Under the pieces are notes generated by a model. That model searched no databases, was not told where the DNA came from, and worked only from the letters and a program-made list of their open reading frames with translations. The position numbers and the translations under genes were made by a program. Positions 34,701-43,048 of a DNA stretch of 53,617 nt are shown here, one piece after another (positions within the stretch are counted from its first letter, which is position 1; each line of letters starts with the position of its first letter). The DNA comes from a virus. The stretch lies in the IMG/VR virus record IMGVR_UViG_3300046007_010355, positions 1 to 53,617 of that record. The stretch is one strand, 5' to 3'.

Positions 34701-35408
34701 TGAGTAACCGCTAATACCTGAATATCCACTGTAACCTTGATCTCCCTTGTCACCTGTTCTAGCAAATGTAATTACTATGTCTTCGTTATTAACAAAAGAT
34801 GAAACAGACCCCGAAACGTATGCACAATCTACCGTAAAGTATCCTGTATTTTCAGTAAGAGAACTAATAGTATATAAAACAAAACTATTGAAATCGCTTT
34901 TCTTTGTAACCTTAAAATGTCCTTTAATAGTGCTAGTGCTGTCGTCTATTGTACGTAAAAACAGTTGAATATCAAAAGGACCATCCTGTTCGTCATCTAT
35001 ATATAATTGTGTTGCTAAAGTTAAATCACCACTGTTAAATTTAAGTTTTCCACTTGTAGGATCAGTGTTTGTCGTAATTGTACTAAAGGTATAATCAAAT
35101 GCTGCACCACCAAATCCGCCTATTTGACCGCTATAACCGCTAAATCCGCTCCACCCACTAATACCAGAATAACCGCTAATACCAGAATAACCGCTAATAC
35201 CAGAATAACCGCTAATACCAGAATAACCAGAGTGACCACTAAATCCCCTTGGACCGGTAGGACCTTTAGCGCCCGACGTTGCCAACCATGATTGGGCAGC
35301 AGGTAGCGTTAGCGACTGATTGACGCCCTGGTCTTGAACTATAATTAAAGTTTGATTAGTAGGACTTGTTAGTTCTGGAAGATTGACTAAATCTGGTCTT
35401 GTTGTCAT
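31797..35408 (-). CDS. Collagen-like tail fibre with beta-roll repeats and S74 chaperone end
   Basis: The 1203-residue fibre has these parts in order. Residues 1-45 form an N-terminal anchor shared with two neighbours (LVNLPELTSPTNQTLIIV). A short collagen-like block follows, then a non-repeat insert (about 95-220). A long tract of GYSGIS hexapeptides (G-x-y triplets) runs to about 660. Next come about 18 repeats of about 22 residues with NIAIG/NVAIG and many cysteines, like the parallel beta-roll heads of trimeric adhesins. The end (YSDCRDKTNIQPL to the final helices) is an S74-type intramolecular chaperone that trims itself after trimer folding, likely at the S-D pair. It binds the host surface. 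Confidence 0.9.
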   Translation of the reverse strand: MTTRPDLVNLPELTSPTNQTLIIVQDQGVNQSLTLPAAQSWLATSGAKGPTGPRGFSGHSGYSGISGYSGISGYSGISGYSGISGWSGFSGYSGQIGGFGGAAFDYTFSTITTNTDPTSGKLKFNSGDLTLATQLYIDDEQDGPFDIQLFLRTIDDSTSTIKGHFKVTKKSDFNSFVLYTISSLTENTGYFTVDCAYVSGSVSSFVNNEDIVITFARTGDKGDQGYSGYSGISGYSGYSGISGYSGISGYSGISGYSGIASSGYSGHSGYSGISGYSGISGYSGISGYSGISGYSGISGYSGSGTSGYSGHSGYSGYSGISGYSGISGYSSSSGYSGYSGISGYSGTAESGYSGYSGISGYSGISGYSSSSGYSGISGYSGISGYSGISGYSGISGYSGVGLSGYSGISGYSGISGYSGISGYSGISGYSSSSGYSGISGYSGISGYSSSSGYSGISGYSGISGYSGISGYSGISGYSGISGYSGLGLSGYSGISGYSGISGYSGISGYSGISGYSGISGYSSSSGYSGISGYSGISGFSGETVSGYSGISGYSGISGYSGISGFSGYSGPSGWSGASGYSGLSGFSGISGWSGFSGYSGPSGYSGPSGYSGPSGYSGPSGYSGPSGYSGPSGYSGASGYSGASGYSGDSGYSGISGFSGSSSTVSAATPTTLGTVYGHTNNSALGAVGHDVFLGRDAGKSNSTGHSNVGIGGCVFLGLSFGEANVALGFESSKCITNGCNNIAVGYQALKCNTTGRCNVAVGSSALLNLNGQTGLIAIGHNAMTSVNTGTSEAIAIGNLAGEQMGGNANIAIGDQTLRFVRGSQNVAIGDSALLSACVADFNIAIGALAAYCSDSGSNNVAIGYFPLRFNRTGNHNIAIGEYSMCGNTGGSSNIAIGRQSLQQQTLGMCNIAIGNCALTVNKTGCENIAIGRNSLLLNTCGGCNIAIGTDALKNNDAQLNIAIGHCALCCTSTGCYNIAVGLLSMSQKNDAGYDNIAIGSAALYNGGRNGNIAIGCCAMYSNKTGCNNVVIGYNATSGEGDNNTYLGTCAAYNMIAGCNNIIIGCQATSYNDTACNSVTIGNASITCSRVAVAFTAYSDCRDKTNIQPLPLGLKFVNEIEPVKFEWNMRNAPLDGKKGMTQTGFLAQQLQTIIKKHNAEWTNIVGIGDPERYTVSTDRLIPIIVKAIQELSKEIDDLKKKIQ
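33425..34735 (-). repeat. 18-bp repeats coding for GYSGIS collagen-like tract
   Basis: The DNA is built from near-identical 18-nt units (GGTATCTCAGGCTATTCA on the coding strand) encoding G-I-S-G-Y-S, with variants carrying P, A, L, SSS or V. Stretches without silent differences suggest recent copy-number change by slippage. The other frames stay open because the unit is a multiple of 3. Confidence 0.9.
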
Positions 35409-35417
35409 GTTTTACTC

Positions 35418-37934
35418 TTATCTATTATTAAATTTTGTAATTTCAAATTCTAACACCTTAATTTTGTTGGAAAGTTCTTTAATCGACTCTACTAACAATC
35501 CCACTAGATTGCCATAGGCAATCGAATATTGTGTATCTTCGGAACCTGTTACTGCTTCTGGTAAAACTTTTAATACGTCTTGAGCAATCAAACCTGTATG
35601 CTTTAAATTATCATTATGATCTTTTCTTGTAAAAGTTACTCCAGTTAGTTGAGATACTTTATTCAAAGCATTAGAAATTGGTTCGATATTGTCTTTTATT
35701 CTTCTATCTGAAAATGCAACAAGATCTCCTGTAGCTGTTAAAGTACCAGAGACCATGTTAAAGGTAAAAGGAGCAATTACGGCTGCGCTGTTATCATCTG
35801 CTGTTGAAGCAAGGAAATATAAATTATCATCATTAGTTATACCTATTCCTTTAGCTCGTGATGTTAAACCTTTTGGCCAAAATAGTGCTGCTCCTTGAGG
35901 GAAAGATACAGCTTTACGCCATTCTGCGAGTGTCCAAAGATTGTATGAATCTGTAGCTGTACCTATATTAACTCCGAGACTAGCTCTAACTTGTCCAGTA
36001 ACATCTAGCGTTATAGAAGGTGTAGCATTATTGATACCTACCTTGTCTCCTCTCAGTGAGATAGCATCTGTCCAAACAGAATTGACTCTATTATAGAAAT
36101 GTACATCTCCTTCAATATTTTGGCTAGTATTAAGAGCAAAACTAGCTGTAGTTTTTCCTATTACTAATTGAGTATCTGATGTGCTCTGAATTATTAAACC
36201 ATTGGACATAACTACGCCGGGAGCAAAGGTAGTCAGTGTTGTTGCTGTTCCTATATATAATATATTTTCTGATGCCACCCATCTTAGTCTCGGGCTTCCT
36301 GTAGCAACACCAGGTATTCCGCCTGCAGGATTTCCGCCTACATTATATATAACCTGTGTGTCAGACCCTCCAATGGCACTTCCCGCTGTTCCCGAATAAC
36401 CACTCGGCCCGCTAAATCCACTATAACCACTTGGACCACTATAGCCACTTGGACCACTATAGCCACTTGGGCCACTATAGCCACTTATTCCACTATAGCC
36501 ACTTATTCCACTATAGCCACTCGGACCACTATAACCACTAAATCCACTCCAACCACTTATTCCACTATAGCCACTTGGACCACTATAACCACTTATTCCA
36601 CTATAGCCACTTGGCCCCGAATAACCGCTAAATCCACTTATTCCACTGTATCCGCTATCACCTTTAGCGACTGCTGATCCAGGTGTTCCTGAATATCCAC
36701 TAAATCCGCTATCGCCTTTAGCTACCGCTGATCCTGGAATTCCGGAATATCCACTAAATCCGCTTTGACCTGAAAATCCAGAACCTATCTGTCCAGAATA
36801 TCCACTAGTACCGCTGTATCCACTAATACCGCTGTATCCACTAAGACCACTAAAACCACTAGTGCTAGAATAGCCACTAATACCGGAATAACCACTAATA
36901 CCAGAAAAACCACTAGAACCTGAATAGCCACTTAGACCCAATCCGGAATATCCTGAAATTCCTACTCCTGAATACCCACTAATTCCTGAATATCCTGAAT
37001 ACCCACTAATTCCTGAATATCCTGAGATACCTGAATACCCACTTGTTGAAGAATAACCTGAGTATCCACTAGGACCTGAGTATCCACTAGGACCTGAGTA
37101 TCCACTTGTTGACGAGTATCCGCTATAACCGCTAATTCCGCTATAACCACTTTCTCCAGAAAATCCACTTCCGATACTGCCACTATATCCACTTGTACCG
37201 CTATACCCACTGAATCCACTTTCACCTGAGTATCCACTGTTTGCGCTGTATCCACTAAATCCTGAATATCCACTATTTGAACTATAACCGCTAATTCCCG
37301 AATATCCACTAATTCCTGAATATCCACTAATTCCTGAATATCCACTTCCGTTAATACCGCTGTAACCACTTATTCCGCTAAAGCCACTTGTTCCACTGAA
37401 GCCGCTGTATCCGCTAATACCACTAAAACCCGAATATCCACTATGGCCGCTAAATCCGCTTGCTCCGGAACCAGAAAATCCGCTAATTCCCGAATATCCA
37501 CTAATTCCCGAATATCCACTTTGGCTACTATATCCACTGAATCCACTTAATCCGCTAAAACCACTTGATCCGCTGTACCCACTAAAGCCCGAATATCCGC
37601 TTGTTCCTGATCCCGAATATCCGCTACGTCCACTATAACCTGAAATTCCACTATATCCACTGTATCCGCTGAAACTCGAATATCCACTATATCCACTAAT
37701 ACCGGAATATCCGCTGACACCGGAGTAGCCACTGATACCAGAATGTCCACTATATCCACTAGGACCAGTCGGTCCTCTAGGGCCACTAGGACCAGTCGGG
37801 CCTTGAGTATTCAATAATGCTCTTGTTTTAGCAACTGATAAAGTTTGTTCTACAGAATCATAAACTACAAATTTAGTACCACCTTCTGTAGGATTTTGTA
37901 ATTCAGGAAGGGAATTTATGTCTTGTCTGGTCAT
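35418..37934 (-). CDS. Collagen-like tail fibre with S74 chaperone end
   Basis: The 838-residue protein is a paralogue of the next fibre. It has an N-terminal anchor INSLPELQNPTEGGTKFVV, a G-x-y tract dominated by GYSG triplets (about 48-520) with two short VAKGDSG interruptions, then a unique beta part (QVIYNVGGNPAGGIPG to about 740) and the S74-type end FSDRRIKDNIEPISNAL with GLIAQDVLKVLPEAV. The family self-cleaves at the serine before the aspartate after trimerising. A late octamer lies 32 nt before the ATG. Confidence 0.9.
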   Translation of the reverse strand: MTRQDINSLPELQNPTEGGTKFVVYDSVEQTLSVAKTRALLNTQGPTGPSGPRGPTGPSGYSGHSGISGYSGVSGYSGISGYSGYSSFSGYSGYSGISGYSGRSGYSGSGTSGYSGFSGYSGSSGFSGLSGFSGYSSQSGYSGISGYSGISGFSGSGASGFSGHSGYSGFSGISGYSGFSGTSGFSGISGYSGINGSGYSGISGYSGISGYSGISGYSSNSGYSGFSGYSANSGYSGESGFSGYSGTSGYSGSIGSGFSGESGYSGISGYSGYSSTSGYSGPSGYSGPSGYSGYSSTSGYSGISGYSGISGYSGYSGISGYSGVGISGYSGLGLSGYSGSSGFSGISGYSGISGYSSTSGFSGLSGYSGISGYSGTSGYSGQIGSGFSGQSGFSGYSGIPGSAVAKGDSGFSGYSGTPGSAVAKGDSGYSGISGFSGYSGPSGYSGISGYSGPSGYSGISGWSGFSGYSGPSGYSGISGYSGISGYSGPSGYSGPSGYSGPSGYSGFSGPSGYSGTAGSAIGGSDTQVIYNVGGNPAGGIPGVATGSPRLRWVASENILYIGTATTLTTFAPGVVMSNGLIIQSTSDTQLVIGKTTASFALNTSQNIEGDVHFYNRVNSVWTDAISLRGDKVGINNATPSITLDVTGQVRASLGVNIGTATDSYNLWTLAEWRKAVSFPQGAALFWPKGLTSRAKGIGITNDDNLYFLASTADDNSAAVIAPFTFNMVSGTLTATGDLVAFSDRRIKDNIEPISNALNKVSQLTGVTFTRKDHNDNLKHTGLIAQDVLKVLPEAVTGSEDTQYSIAYGNLVGLLVESIKELSNKIKVLEFEITKFNNR
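36390..37790 (-). repeat. GYSG-coding collagen-like repeat tract of the second fibre
   Basis: Nine- and 18-nt units coding for G-Y-S, G-x-S and G-P-S triplets cover most of this stretch. The units are less uniform than in the neighbouring fibre gene, with many third-base changes, so this tract looks older. Confidence 0.88.
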
Positions 37935-37965
37935 TTTTAAAGTTTTTCAAAATCCTTTTATAGTT

Positions 37966-37973
37966 TATTTATT
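37966..37973 (-). promoter_or_regulatory. T4-like late promoter octamer (AATAAATA)
   Basis: Minus-strand AATAAATA lies 32 nt before the ATG of the 838-residue fibre gene, in the 51-nt gap after the short fibre gene. It fits late expression of fibres. Confidence 0.5.
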
Positions 37974-37985
37974 TTAAGAATTAGT

Positions 37986-38579
37986 TTACACTACAAACCA
38001 ATGATAACCATCGCAAGCAATTTGTATAGCACTATTTGTAGCAATGGTACCTAAGTTACCCAGTCCTCCCCAAACTGTAAATGTTTGGGTTGAACTTCTA
38101 TTTCTAACAATAAGAATAATGCCACCTAAATTACTAGAAGCAATAGGCAAATACAAATTTCTTCCTGCTACAGTGGGATTTCCTGATAAAATAGGTGCAT
38201 TAATTTCACTAGCTGTTAAACTTATGTTCCCTGTAGAAAATTCTGTTAAATCTCTTACTGATTTTTTAAAAGCAGTAACCTGTACAGTGCCATCTCCAAA
38301 TGTTATTCCGGTTGCAGTATTTGTAATTAATATTGATGAAAAAGTCACAGTACTAACTGTGTTTAAAGTTTGATTAGCACCGGGACCTGAAGGACCTATC
38401 GGACCACTGGGTCCTACTGCTCCTTGAATACCTTCAGGCCCTTGTGGTCCAGCACTTAATGCCACTAATTGACCTAATGATATTTTTTTAGTTTTATTAT
38501 TGTCTGATTGATCACTAACAACAAATACAAGTTGATTTGTAAGAGTATTTAAAGATGGTAAGTTAATTATTTGGGTCAT
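37986..38579 (-). CDS. Short collagen-like fibre protein
   Basis: The 197-residue protein shares the N-terminal anchor pattern of the two long fibres (INLPSLNTLTNQLVFVVSD). It has a short G-P-x collagen block (AGPQGPEGIQGAVGPSGPIG), a beta-strand shaft (FSSILITNTATGITFGDGTV) and a compact tip ending in IQIACDGYHWFVV. There is no S74 chaperone. It may be a short fibre or an adaptor. Confidence 0.85.
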   Translation of the reverse strand: MTQIINLPSLNTLTNQLVFVVSDQSDNNKTKKISLGQLVALSAGPQGPEGIQGAVGPSGPIGPSGPGANQTLNTVSTVTFSSILITNTATGITFGDGTVQVTAFKKSVRDLTEFSTGNISLTASEINAPILSGNPTVAGRNLYLPIASSNLGGIILIVRNRSSTQTFTVWGGLGNLGTIATNSAIQIACDGYHWFVV

Positions 38580-38582
38580 TGT

Positions 38583-40793
38583 TTATTCTCTTGTTATGGC
38601 TTCATTTGTATCAGTTTCAAGTGGCGTTTCGTCAAACACATACAGAATACTATCTGATTGAATTGAATCTGTAATATTTTTCCTCGGGAACAACAAATAT
38701 TTAGCGGTTGTATTATCTAAACTTTTATCAATTATTATTCTATCAATTTCAAGATCAAATTGATTAAAATTAAAATTGGATAATTTTATTCTTTTAAGTA
38801 TTTTATCTCCCTCTCCTGGTAAAACATAACACAAGGGTAAAACATGCATGTATCCAGGAGGTTCATATTGATCTAGTTGAGGAGATCTCATAAATCTTGG
38901 CATCATAAATTCGTCTATGTTTATAAAATCATTATCATTCAAAGTTAATTGACTTAATTGTCTACGCATATTATGAATACTACTTGGATAATAACTTTGA
39001 TCATTAGCATAAATCACATTATTCACACTTTGTAGCACATTATTATCATTTAATCTTTCCAGATTATCTACTATATCTACGTATACTACTTCATATACAA
39101 TAGTGCCTGTAGTTGTTTTTGCCAAAGCTACTTTCACATCTCCAAATGTAAATCTTCTTTTATAAAAATTTTCTCTCAGTGCCGGGATATAATCTGCTAA
39201 ATTTTGCTGTTGAATTCCAAACTCTAAAATCATTTTTATTTCTGTTTGAACTCCAAAATTAGGATCAAAAAATCTATATATTGAGGATTGGGGAAAGGTA
39301 AATGTATCTAACATGAAATCTCTAAATATTGTTCTTTTATCCAGAGATAAGAAGGGTCTAGTCCATATTTTAGTGTAGCTGTTATTATCATAGGTACCAA
39401 CTTCTAAAGTGAATTCTTTTTGAATTGCACTTAATTCGTAGACATCTTGGGCCTTAATTGTAAAACTGTATGTACCTGTAGTACCATAATCTATACTACC
39501 ACTCAACGATCCGTCTCTTTCTAAAGTTAATCCTGAAGGTATAGTGCCATCAACTAAAGAATATTTGATAGAAAAATCTGAATTTAATTGTTTTGCTTCT
39601 ACTGATAACTCACTAGTTTGTCCTGGATATAATGATTCTAATGTAGAAGAACTTACCCATTCCATTGAACTTTCAACTAGACCTTTTATGGCTAAAGTAA
39701 AAGTGTTTACTGCTATTGTGCCTGTTCCTTGATACCATTTTTCTGCATTAATTGTAAGGCTATAATTTGTTGTATATGCAGGTTGATAAGGTATGTATCC
39801 ATATAAAATACCTGTATTGGGTTCTAATTGTAAATTATTAGGTAAACGAGTTAATAATGTTGATCCTGTATTTAGAGTATAAATTACAGAACCTAATAAT
39901 GGATAACCATCATACGCACTGATATCAAAAGTTTCGTTATTTTCAGCACGTGCTATTCCTAAGTCTGAGCCTTTTATAAATTGCGGTGAAGGTATATAAT
40001 TAGAATTAGTGCTGATTAACCCAGGTTCTAAAGACATCTGTATTCTTTCAGGAGTTCTAATCATTTCTGGATTAACTACCAATATTTTAAAAAATCTATC
40101 AGTAGACCTAACATTGTCTGAAGCGGTCACTTTAAAAGTATAAATTTTAGGAACACCGATACTATCTACTTCTACCTGACCGTAATCATAAGCATAAGCA
40201 TCATATTTTTCTTCGTCGTATCCTCCTAAATCCTCATCTAATCCGTCAAATGTTAAAGTATCATTCATAAATCCTGATAGTATACCGTCTTTAGTTAAGG
40301 TTAGTCCGGGCGGCAAATTTCCGCCATTTTCTGGTATATAAAATTTTAAACTTGTATCTGATGGAGCAGAAGTCGGTTCAGCTTGAAACTGATAATATAC
40401 ATATTGTTTATTAAGAGTAAAACTTTCTCCTTTAGGTCCTAGTTTCAAATAGGCTGTGCTAGTATTGTAATCTATTATACTCGAATAGCCTGTAGAAGTA
40501 TTCCAAGTTGGTGGTTGAGAATCTTTAACAACGAAGTTAAATGTTCTGTCTGCAAATCCTTCTGTAGATGTAGCTCGCACTACAAAGTTATAAGTTGTCG
40601 GTTGAAGAACAGCAGATGGAATCCCTGATATGGTTCCGGTAGAAGACACAATTATACCCGAGGGCACTGTGCCACTAATAAATCTATAAGACACATTAGT
40701 GCCGCTTGCAATTACTTGTGTACTAGTGCTAATTAATTCTGTTAGAGTAGATAAAAAACCAGCAGCAGTAATCCAAATTGGTCCAGTAGTCAT
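38583..40793 (-). CDS. Large virion protein with putative Ig-like (He_PIG) domains
   Basis: The 736-residue protein has at least three cadherin- or Ig-like repeats of the putative Ig type: SGTVPSGIIVSSTGTISGIP, LPPGLTLTKDGILSGFM, and DGTIPSGLTLERDGSLSGSI. Each has the LPxGLxLxxxGxLxG pattern. The last 270 residues (IKMILEFGIQQQNLADYIPA, ENFYKRRFTFGDVKVALAKT) form a separate domain, perhaps for joining the baseplate or fibres. It lies just upstream of the fibre genes. Its ATG directly follows a hairpin holding its likely SD. Confidence 0.82.
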   Translation of the reverse strand: MTTGPIWITAAGFLSTLTELISTSTQVIASGTNVSYRFISGTVPSGIIVSSTGTISGIPSAVLQPTTYNFVVRATSTEGFADRTFNFVVKDSQPPTWNTSTGYSSIIDYNTSTAYLKLGPKGESFTLNKQYVYYQFQAEPTSAPSDTSLKFYIPENGGNLPPGLTLTKDGILSGFMNDTLTFDGLDEDLGGYDEEKYDAYAYDYGQVEVDSIGVPKIYTFKVTASDNVRSTDRFFKILVVNPEMIRTPERIQMSLEPGLISTNSNYIPSPQFIKGSDLGIARAENNETFDISAYDGYPLLGSVIYTLNTGSTLLTRLPNNLQLEPNTGILYGYIPYQPAYTTNYSLTINAEKWYQGTGTIAVNTFTLAIKGLVESSMEWVSSSTLESLYPGQTSELSVEAKQLNSDFSIKYSLVDGTIPSGLTLERDGSLSGSIDYGTTGTYSFTIKAQDVYELSAIQKEFTLEVGTYDNNSYTKIWTRPFLSLDKRTIFRDFMLDTFTFPQSSIYRFFDPNFGVQTEIKMILEFGIQQQNLADYIPALRENFYKRRFTFGDVKVALAKTTTGTIVYEVVYVDIVDNLERLNDNNVLQSVNNVIYANDQSYYPSSIHNMRRQLSQLTLNDNDFINIDEFMMPRFMRSPQLDQYEPPGYMHVLPLCYVLPGEGDKILKRIKLSNFNFNQFDLEIDRIIIDKSLDNTTAKYLLFPRKNITDSIQSDSILYVFDETPLETDTNEAITRE

Positions 40794-40831
40794 AAAAAAA
40801 TACCTCTATAACGAGTGCTATAGAGGTATTT
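40794..40831 (-). terminator. Terminator hairpin abutting the Ig-like gene start
   Basis: On the minus strand a perfect 13-bp stem (AAATACCTCTATA / TATAGAGGTATTT, 8-nt loop) is followed by four more T residues, and the ATG at 40793 follows at once. The run of seven T residues makes it a factor-independent terminator for the upstream gene. The only SD-like sequence (GAGG) is in the 3' arm, so the hairpin may also block translation. Confidence 0.78.
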
Positions 40832-40851
40832 AATTGATTTAAAGAGATTAT

Positions 40852-41076
40852 TTAGTGCAAGGTTCTTCCTTCTAACTGATGTATATCATTTATTCCAAAT
40901 ATTTTTAAAATTAATTGCACTTCGCTTGGAGGGTCATCCATTAAATGTCCGGGTATCATAATGCTTTTGAGCTCTCCGTCTGATCCTATGATAAAACTAA
41001 AATCATCCGCATCATAATCGTCATCTTCTTCTAATTCTTCCTCAACAATAATATTTGTTGCTGGGTCTTGAGGCAT
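40852..41076 (-). CDS. Small acidic conserved phage protein
   Basis: A 74-residue, strongly acidic protein (VEEELEEDDDYDADDFSF) with a compact second half (GELKSIMIPGHLMDDPPSEV, ILKIFGINDIHQLEGRTLH). I recall this pattern from T4-like phages but no role. SD GGAG precedes the ATG, and a near-late octamer TATAAATT is at 41142-41149 upstream. The 132-nt gap up to 41208 holds no gene. Confidence 0.75.
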   Translation of the reverse strand: MPQDPATNIIVEEELEEDDDYDADDFSFIIGSDGELKSIMIPGHLMDDPPSEVQLILKIFGINDIHQLEGRTLH

Positions 41077-41208
41077 AATATTGCTCCACTACTTAATAAA
41101 AGGTACTAAAGTTAGTTATAATAAATTTAAAAGTCCTCCATAATTTATATAAAGATATTTAGTTGATGTTAAATAAACACATATATTTCTAATTAAAAGG
41201 AATTTAAA

Positions 41209-41571
41209 ATGGAAATTATTATCTTAATTTTAATTATTGCTGCATTTGTATGGTGGTGGTCTAGTCATTTAAAGAATAACTCTTCTACAAAATCATCATC
41301 TGTACCAGCAGAAAACAAAGTAGAAGAAAAACCCTCTACAGAACCTTTACCAGTAACGGAAGCAGCCCCGGTTGGTTTAGTAGCTTTAGCAACTCATGTT
41401 TCACAACCTGTAATTCAAAATCCGGTGGTTGAAAACGCTGTAGTTAAAACACGTAAACCACGTAAACCACGTGCTGTTAAAGTTGAAAAACCTGCTAGTA
41501 AAAGCAAAACAAAATCAGTACAGACCAAGAAAACTACAGTGGCTAGAAAACCTAGATCAAACAAACCCTAA
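41209..41571 (+). CDS. Membrane-anchored basic protein
   Basis: This 120-residue plus-strand gene encodes one N-terminal membrane helix (IIILILIIAAFVWWWS), a P/V/E linker and a lysine/arginine-rich tail with repeats (TRKPRKPRAVKVEKPASK, KTTVARKPRSNK). The tail resembles histone-like AKP repeats and could bind DNA or RNA at the membrane. SD AAAAGGA precedes the ATG. Its 3' end overlaps the uvsE 3' end by 15 nt, and its terminator lies within uvsE. Confidence 0.8.
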   Translation: MEIIILILIIAAFVWWWSSHLKNNSSTKSSSVPAENKVEEKPSTEPLPVTEAAPVGLVALATHVSQPVIQNPVVENAVVKTRKPRKPRAVKVEKPASKSKTKSVQTKKTTVARKPRSNKP

Positions 41572-42585
41572 TCTTTTAGCCTGTTTGGCAAGTTCAAAAC
41601 TTGCCAAATTTTTAGCTTTGGATTCACACATAATATCGTGGGTTTCTAAAAAGCTCAAAGCCCATTCATTCACTGCGGTGTTCCAGTAGAAATCACTATG
41701 GGCTCGCAGTTTCTGTTTTTTATGTCCTGACTCGATTAAGGTCTTAAAATCGGGAATCCGATCTCGGGGATGATCCACCAGGATATCCTCTCTAGAAATA
41801 CTATAATGCAAAGTAGGACGAACCCCGCGCCAACTATCCACCACTCTTTTAACACTGTCACTAGTTGGTTCAATGTATACCCCTTCACGGCACCAATTAT
41901 GATGTATGTCAAGCACAGTAGGTATAATATCAGCAAGGCTAAGACAATCATCCAATCCATAACTTATTTCCTCGTTTTCGACGGTAATGGTATTACGGGC
42001 TTCTGGACTGAGTCGCGAATAGGCTTGTCGGATACCGGCTGGACCGGCTCTACCCGCGATGTGGACGTTGATTTTAAAGTCTTGAAACGATTTGCCATAA
42101 TCCATCCAACGGGCCATATCTGCATGGTATTCAAACTCCTCTATACTACGTTCAACAATTTCAGGACTATCACTAGCAAGCACAGTGAACTGGCCAGGAT
42201 GAAAGCTAAGCCGAACACTACGATCCCGAGCCAGCCTTCCGACCTTGGCAAACGCTGATTCCGCATATCTCTGTACATCAGGAAGCTGCCAAAAGTAGCG
42301 CCAGCTAGGCTCAGTATAAACAGGAAGAATGTCGCTTGAAAGACGAACCATCCGAAGTCCATTATCCAAATCTCCTACTCGTTGAACCAACAGTCTTGTT
42401 GATTCGATATTTTGTTTCATTAAATCCCATAATTTTTGTTCTGCAACCTCTCGTGTTTGTCTGTTCAGCCAAGCAACAGTAGTTGAACCTGTATTGTATT
42501 TTTTACAGTCGTCTTTAGGTTTGATACCATCTACCTGATCTGGATGATCAATCCATTTACAAGCAAATCCAATTCTTTTACTCAT
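41557..42585 (-). CDS. uvsE: UV damage endonuclease (UvsE/UvdE family)
   Basis: ATG 42585 (MSKRIGFACKW) is the family-typical start and gives 342 residues. A longer frame to 42648 is unlikely. The TIM-barrel motifs are RLSSDILPVYTEP, VRLSFHPGQF, the metal ligands in INVHIAG, TVENEE, VLDIHHNWC, LHYSISRED and LRAHSDFYWN. The enzyme nicks DNA 5' to UV photoproducts and some other lesions. Parts of the gene are much richer in G+C than the surroundings (60% in 42001-42060), which suggests acquisition from another source. Confidence 0.95.
   Translation of the reverse strand: MSKRIGFACKWIDHPDQVDGIKPKDDCKKYNTGSTTVAWLNRQTREVAEQKLWDLMKQNIESTRLLVQRVGDLDNGLRMVRLSSDILPVYTEPSWRYFWQLPDVQRYAESAFAKVGRLARDRSVRLSFHPGQFTVLASDSPEIVERSIEEFEYHADMARWMDYGKSFQDFKINVHIAGRAGPAGIRQAYSRLSPEARNTITVENEEISYGLDDCLSLADIIPTVLDIHHNWCREGVYIEPTSDSVKRVVDSWRGVRPTLHYSISREDILVDHPRDRIPDFKTLIESGHKKQKLRAHSDFYWNTAVNEWALSFLETHDIMCESKAKNLASFELAKQAKRLGFV
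41584..41613 (+). terminator. Terminator of the plus-strand gene embedded in uvsE
   Basis: A perfect 10-bp stem TTTGGCAAGT / ACTTGCCAAA with a 5-nt loop is followed by TTTTT, 12 nt after the plus-strand stop. It lies inside the last codons of the convergent uvsE gene, so the same bases code for protein and end the opposing transcript. Confidence 0.82.
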
Positions 42586-43048
42586 GTTGTTCTTTTGATA
42601 ATTTAGCAAGTAGAATAAAGTGATCGTATGCTTTTTTAACTGTCTCATTAGATAATAACAGGTCTGCTTCTTTTTGTAAAGCTTTCATAGCTTCCTCTGC
42701 AACTTCTCTAGCACTCGGCCATTCTAATTGTTTAGCATCATCGCCGAATTCCTTTATAAGATTATTCCAAGCAGCTAGTTGACCTTCTGTAAGTTGTTTT
42801 CCTCTATCTGACCTTGGCATACGCAGTTCTCCTTCTTTTACCAAAGCTGTTGCTAGTGCATCTTCGGCCACATGACTGGCAGCAATTAAGGCTACATAAT
42901 TTGGATCAACATTGAATTTTCGACTAGTTAACCCTGGCCGGCATATTACAACGTGTGTTCCTTTGGGATATGCGTCTATGAATTCGCTATCATACTCTTT
43001 AACCGGAACGTATCGTTTCCCACGTTTTTCATAAAAAGTTTTTTTCAT
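42578..43048 (-). CDS. Conserved phage protein, unknown function (156 aa)
   Basis: The protein is soluble and mostly helical. It has YVPVKEYDSEFIDAYPKGTH and VVICRPGLTSRKFNVDPNYV near the start, and helices LRMPRSDRGKQLTEGQLAAW and LLLSNETVKKAYDHFILLAK later. It overlaps both neighbours. I recall similar proteins in other large phages, without a role. Confidence 0.72.
   Translation of the reverse strand: MKKTFYEKRGKRYVPVKEYDSEFIDAYPKGTHVVICRPGLTSRKFNVDPNYVALIAASHVAEDALATALVKEGELRMPRSDRGKQLTEGQLAAWNNLIKEFGDDAKQLEWPSAREVAEEAMKALQKEADLLLSNETVKKAYDHFILLAKLSKEQHE

Noticed and set aside
33425-37790. CRISPR-like array because of dense short repeats
   Set aside because: The repeats are coding, tandem and have no unique spacers of regular length. 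They encode G-x-y triplets.
41736-42362. Hydrophobic open frames across uvsE that look like small membrane proteins
   Set aside because: They are off-phase readings of uvsE, whose catalytic motifs are all in the main frame.
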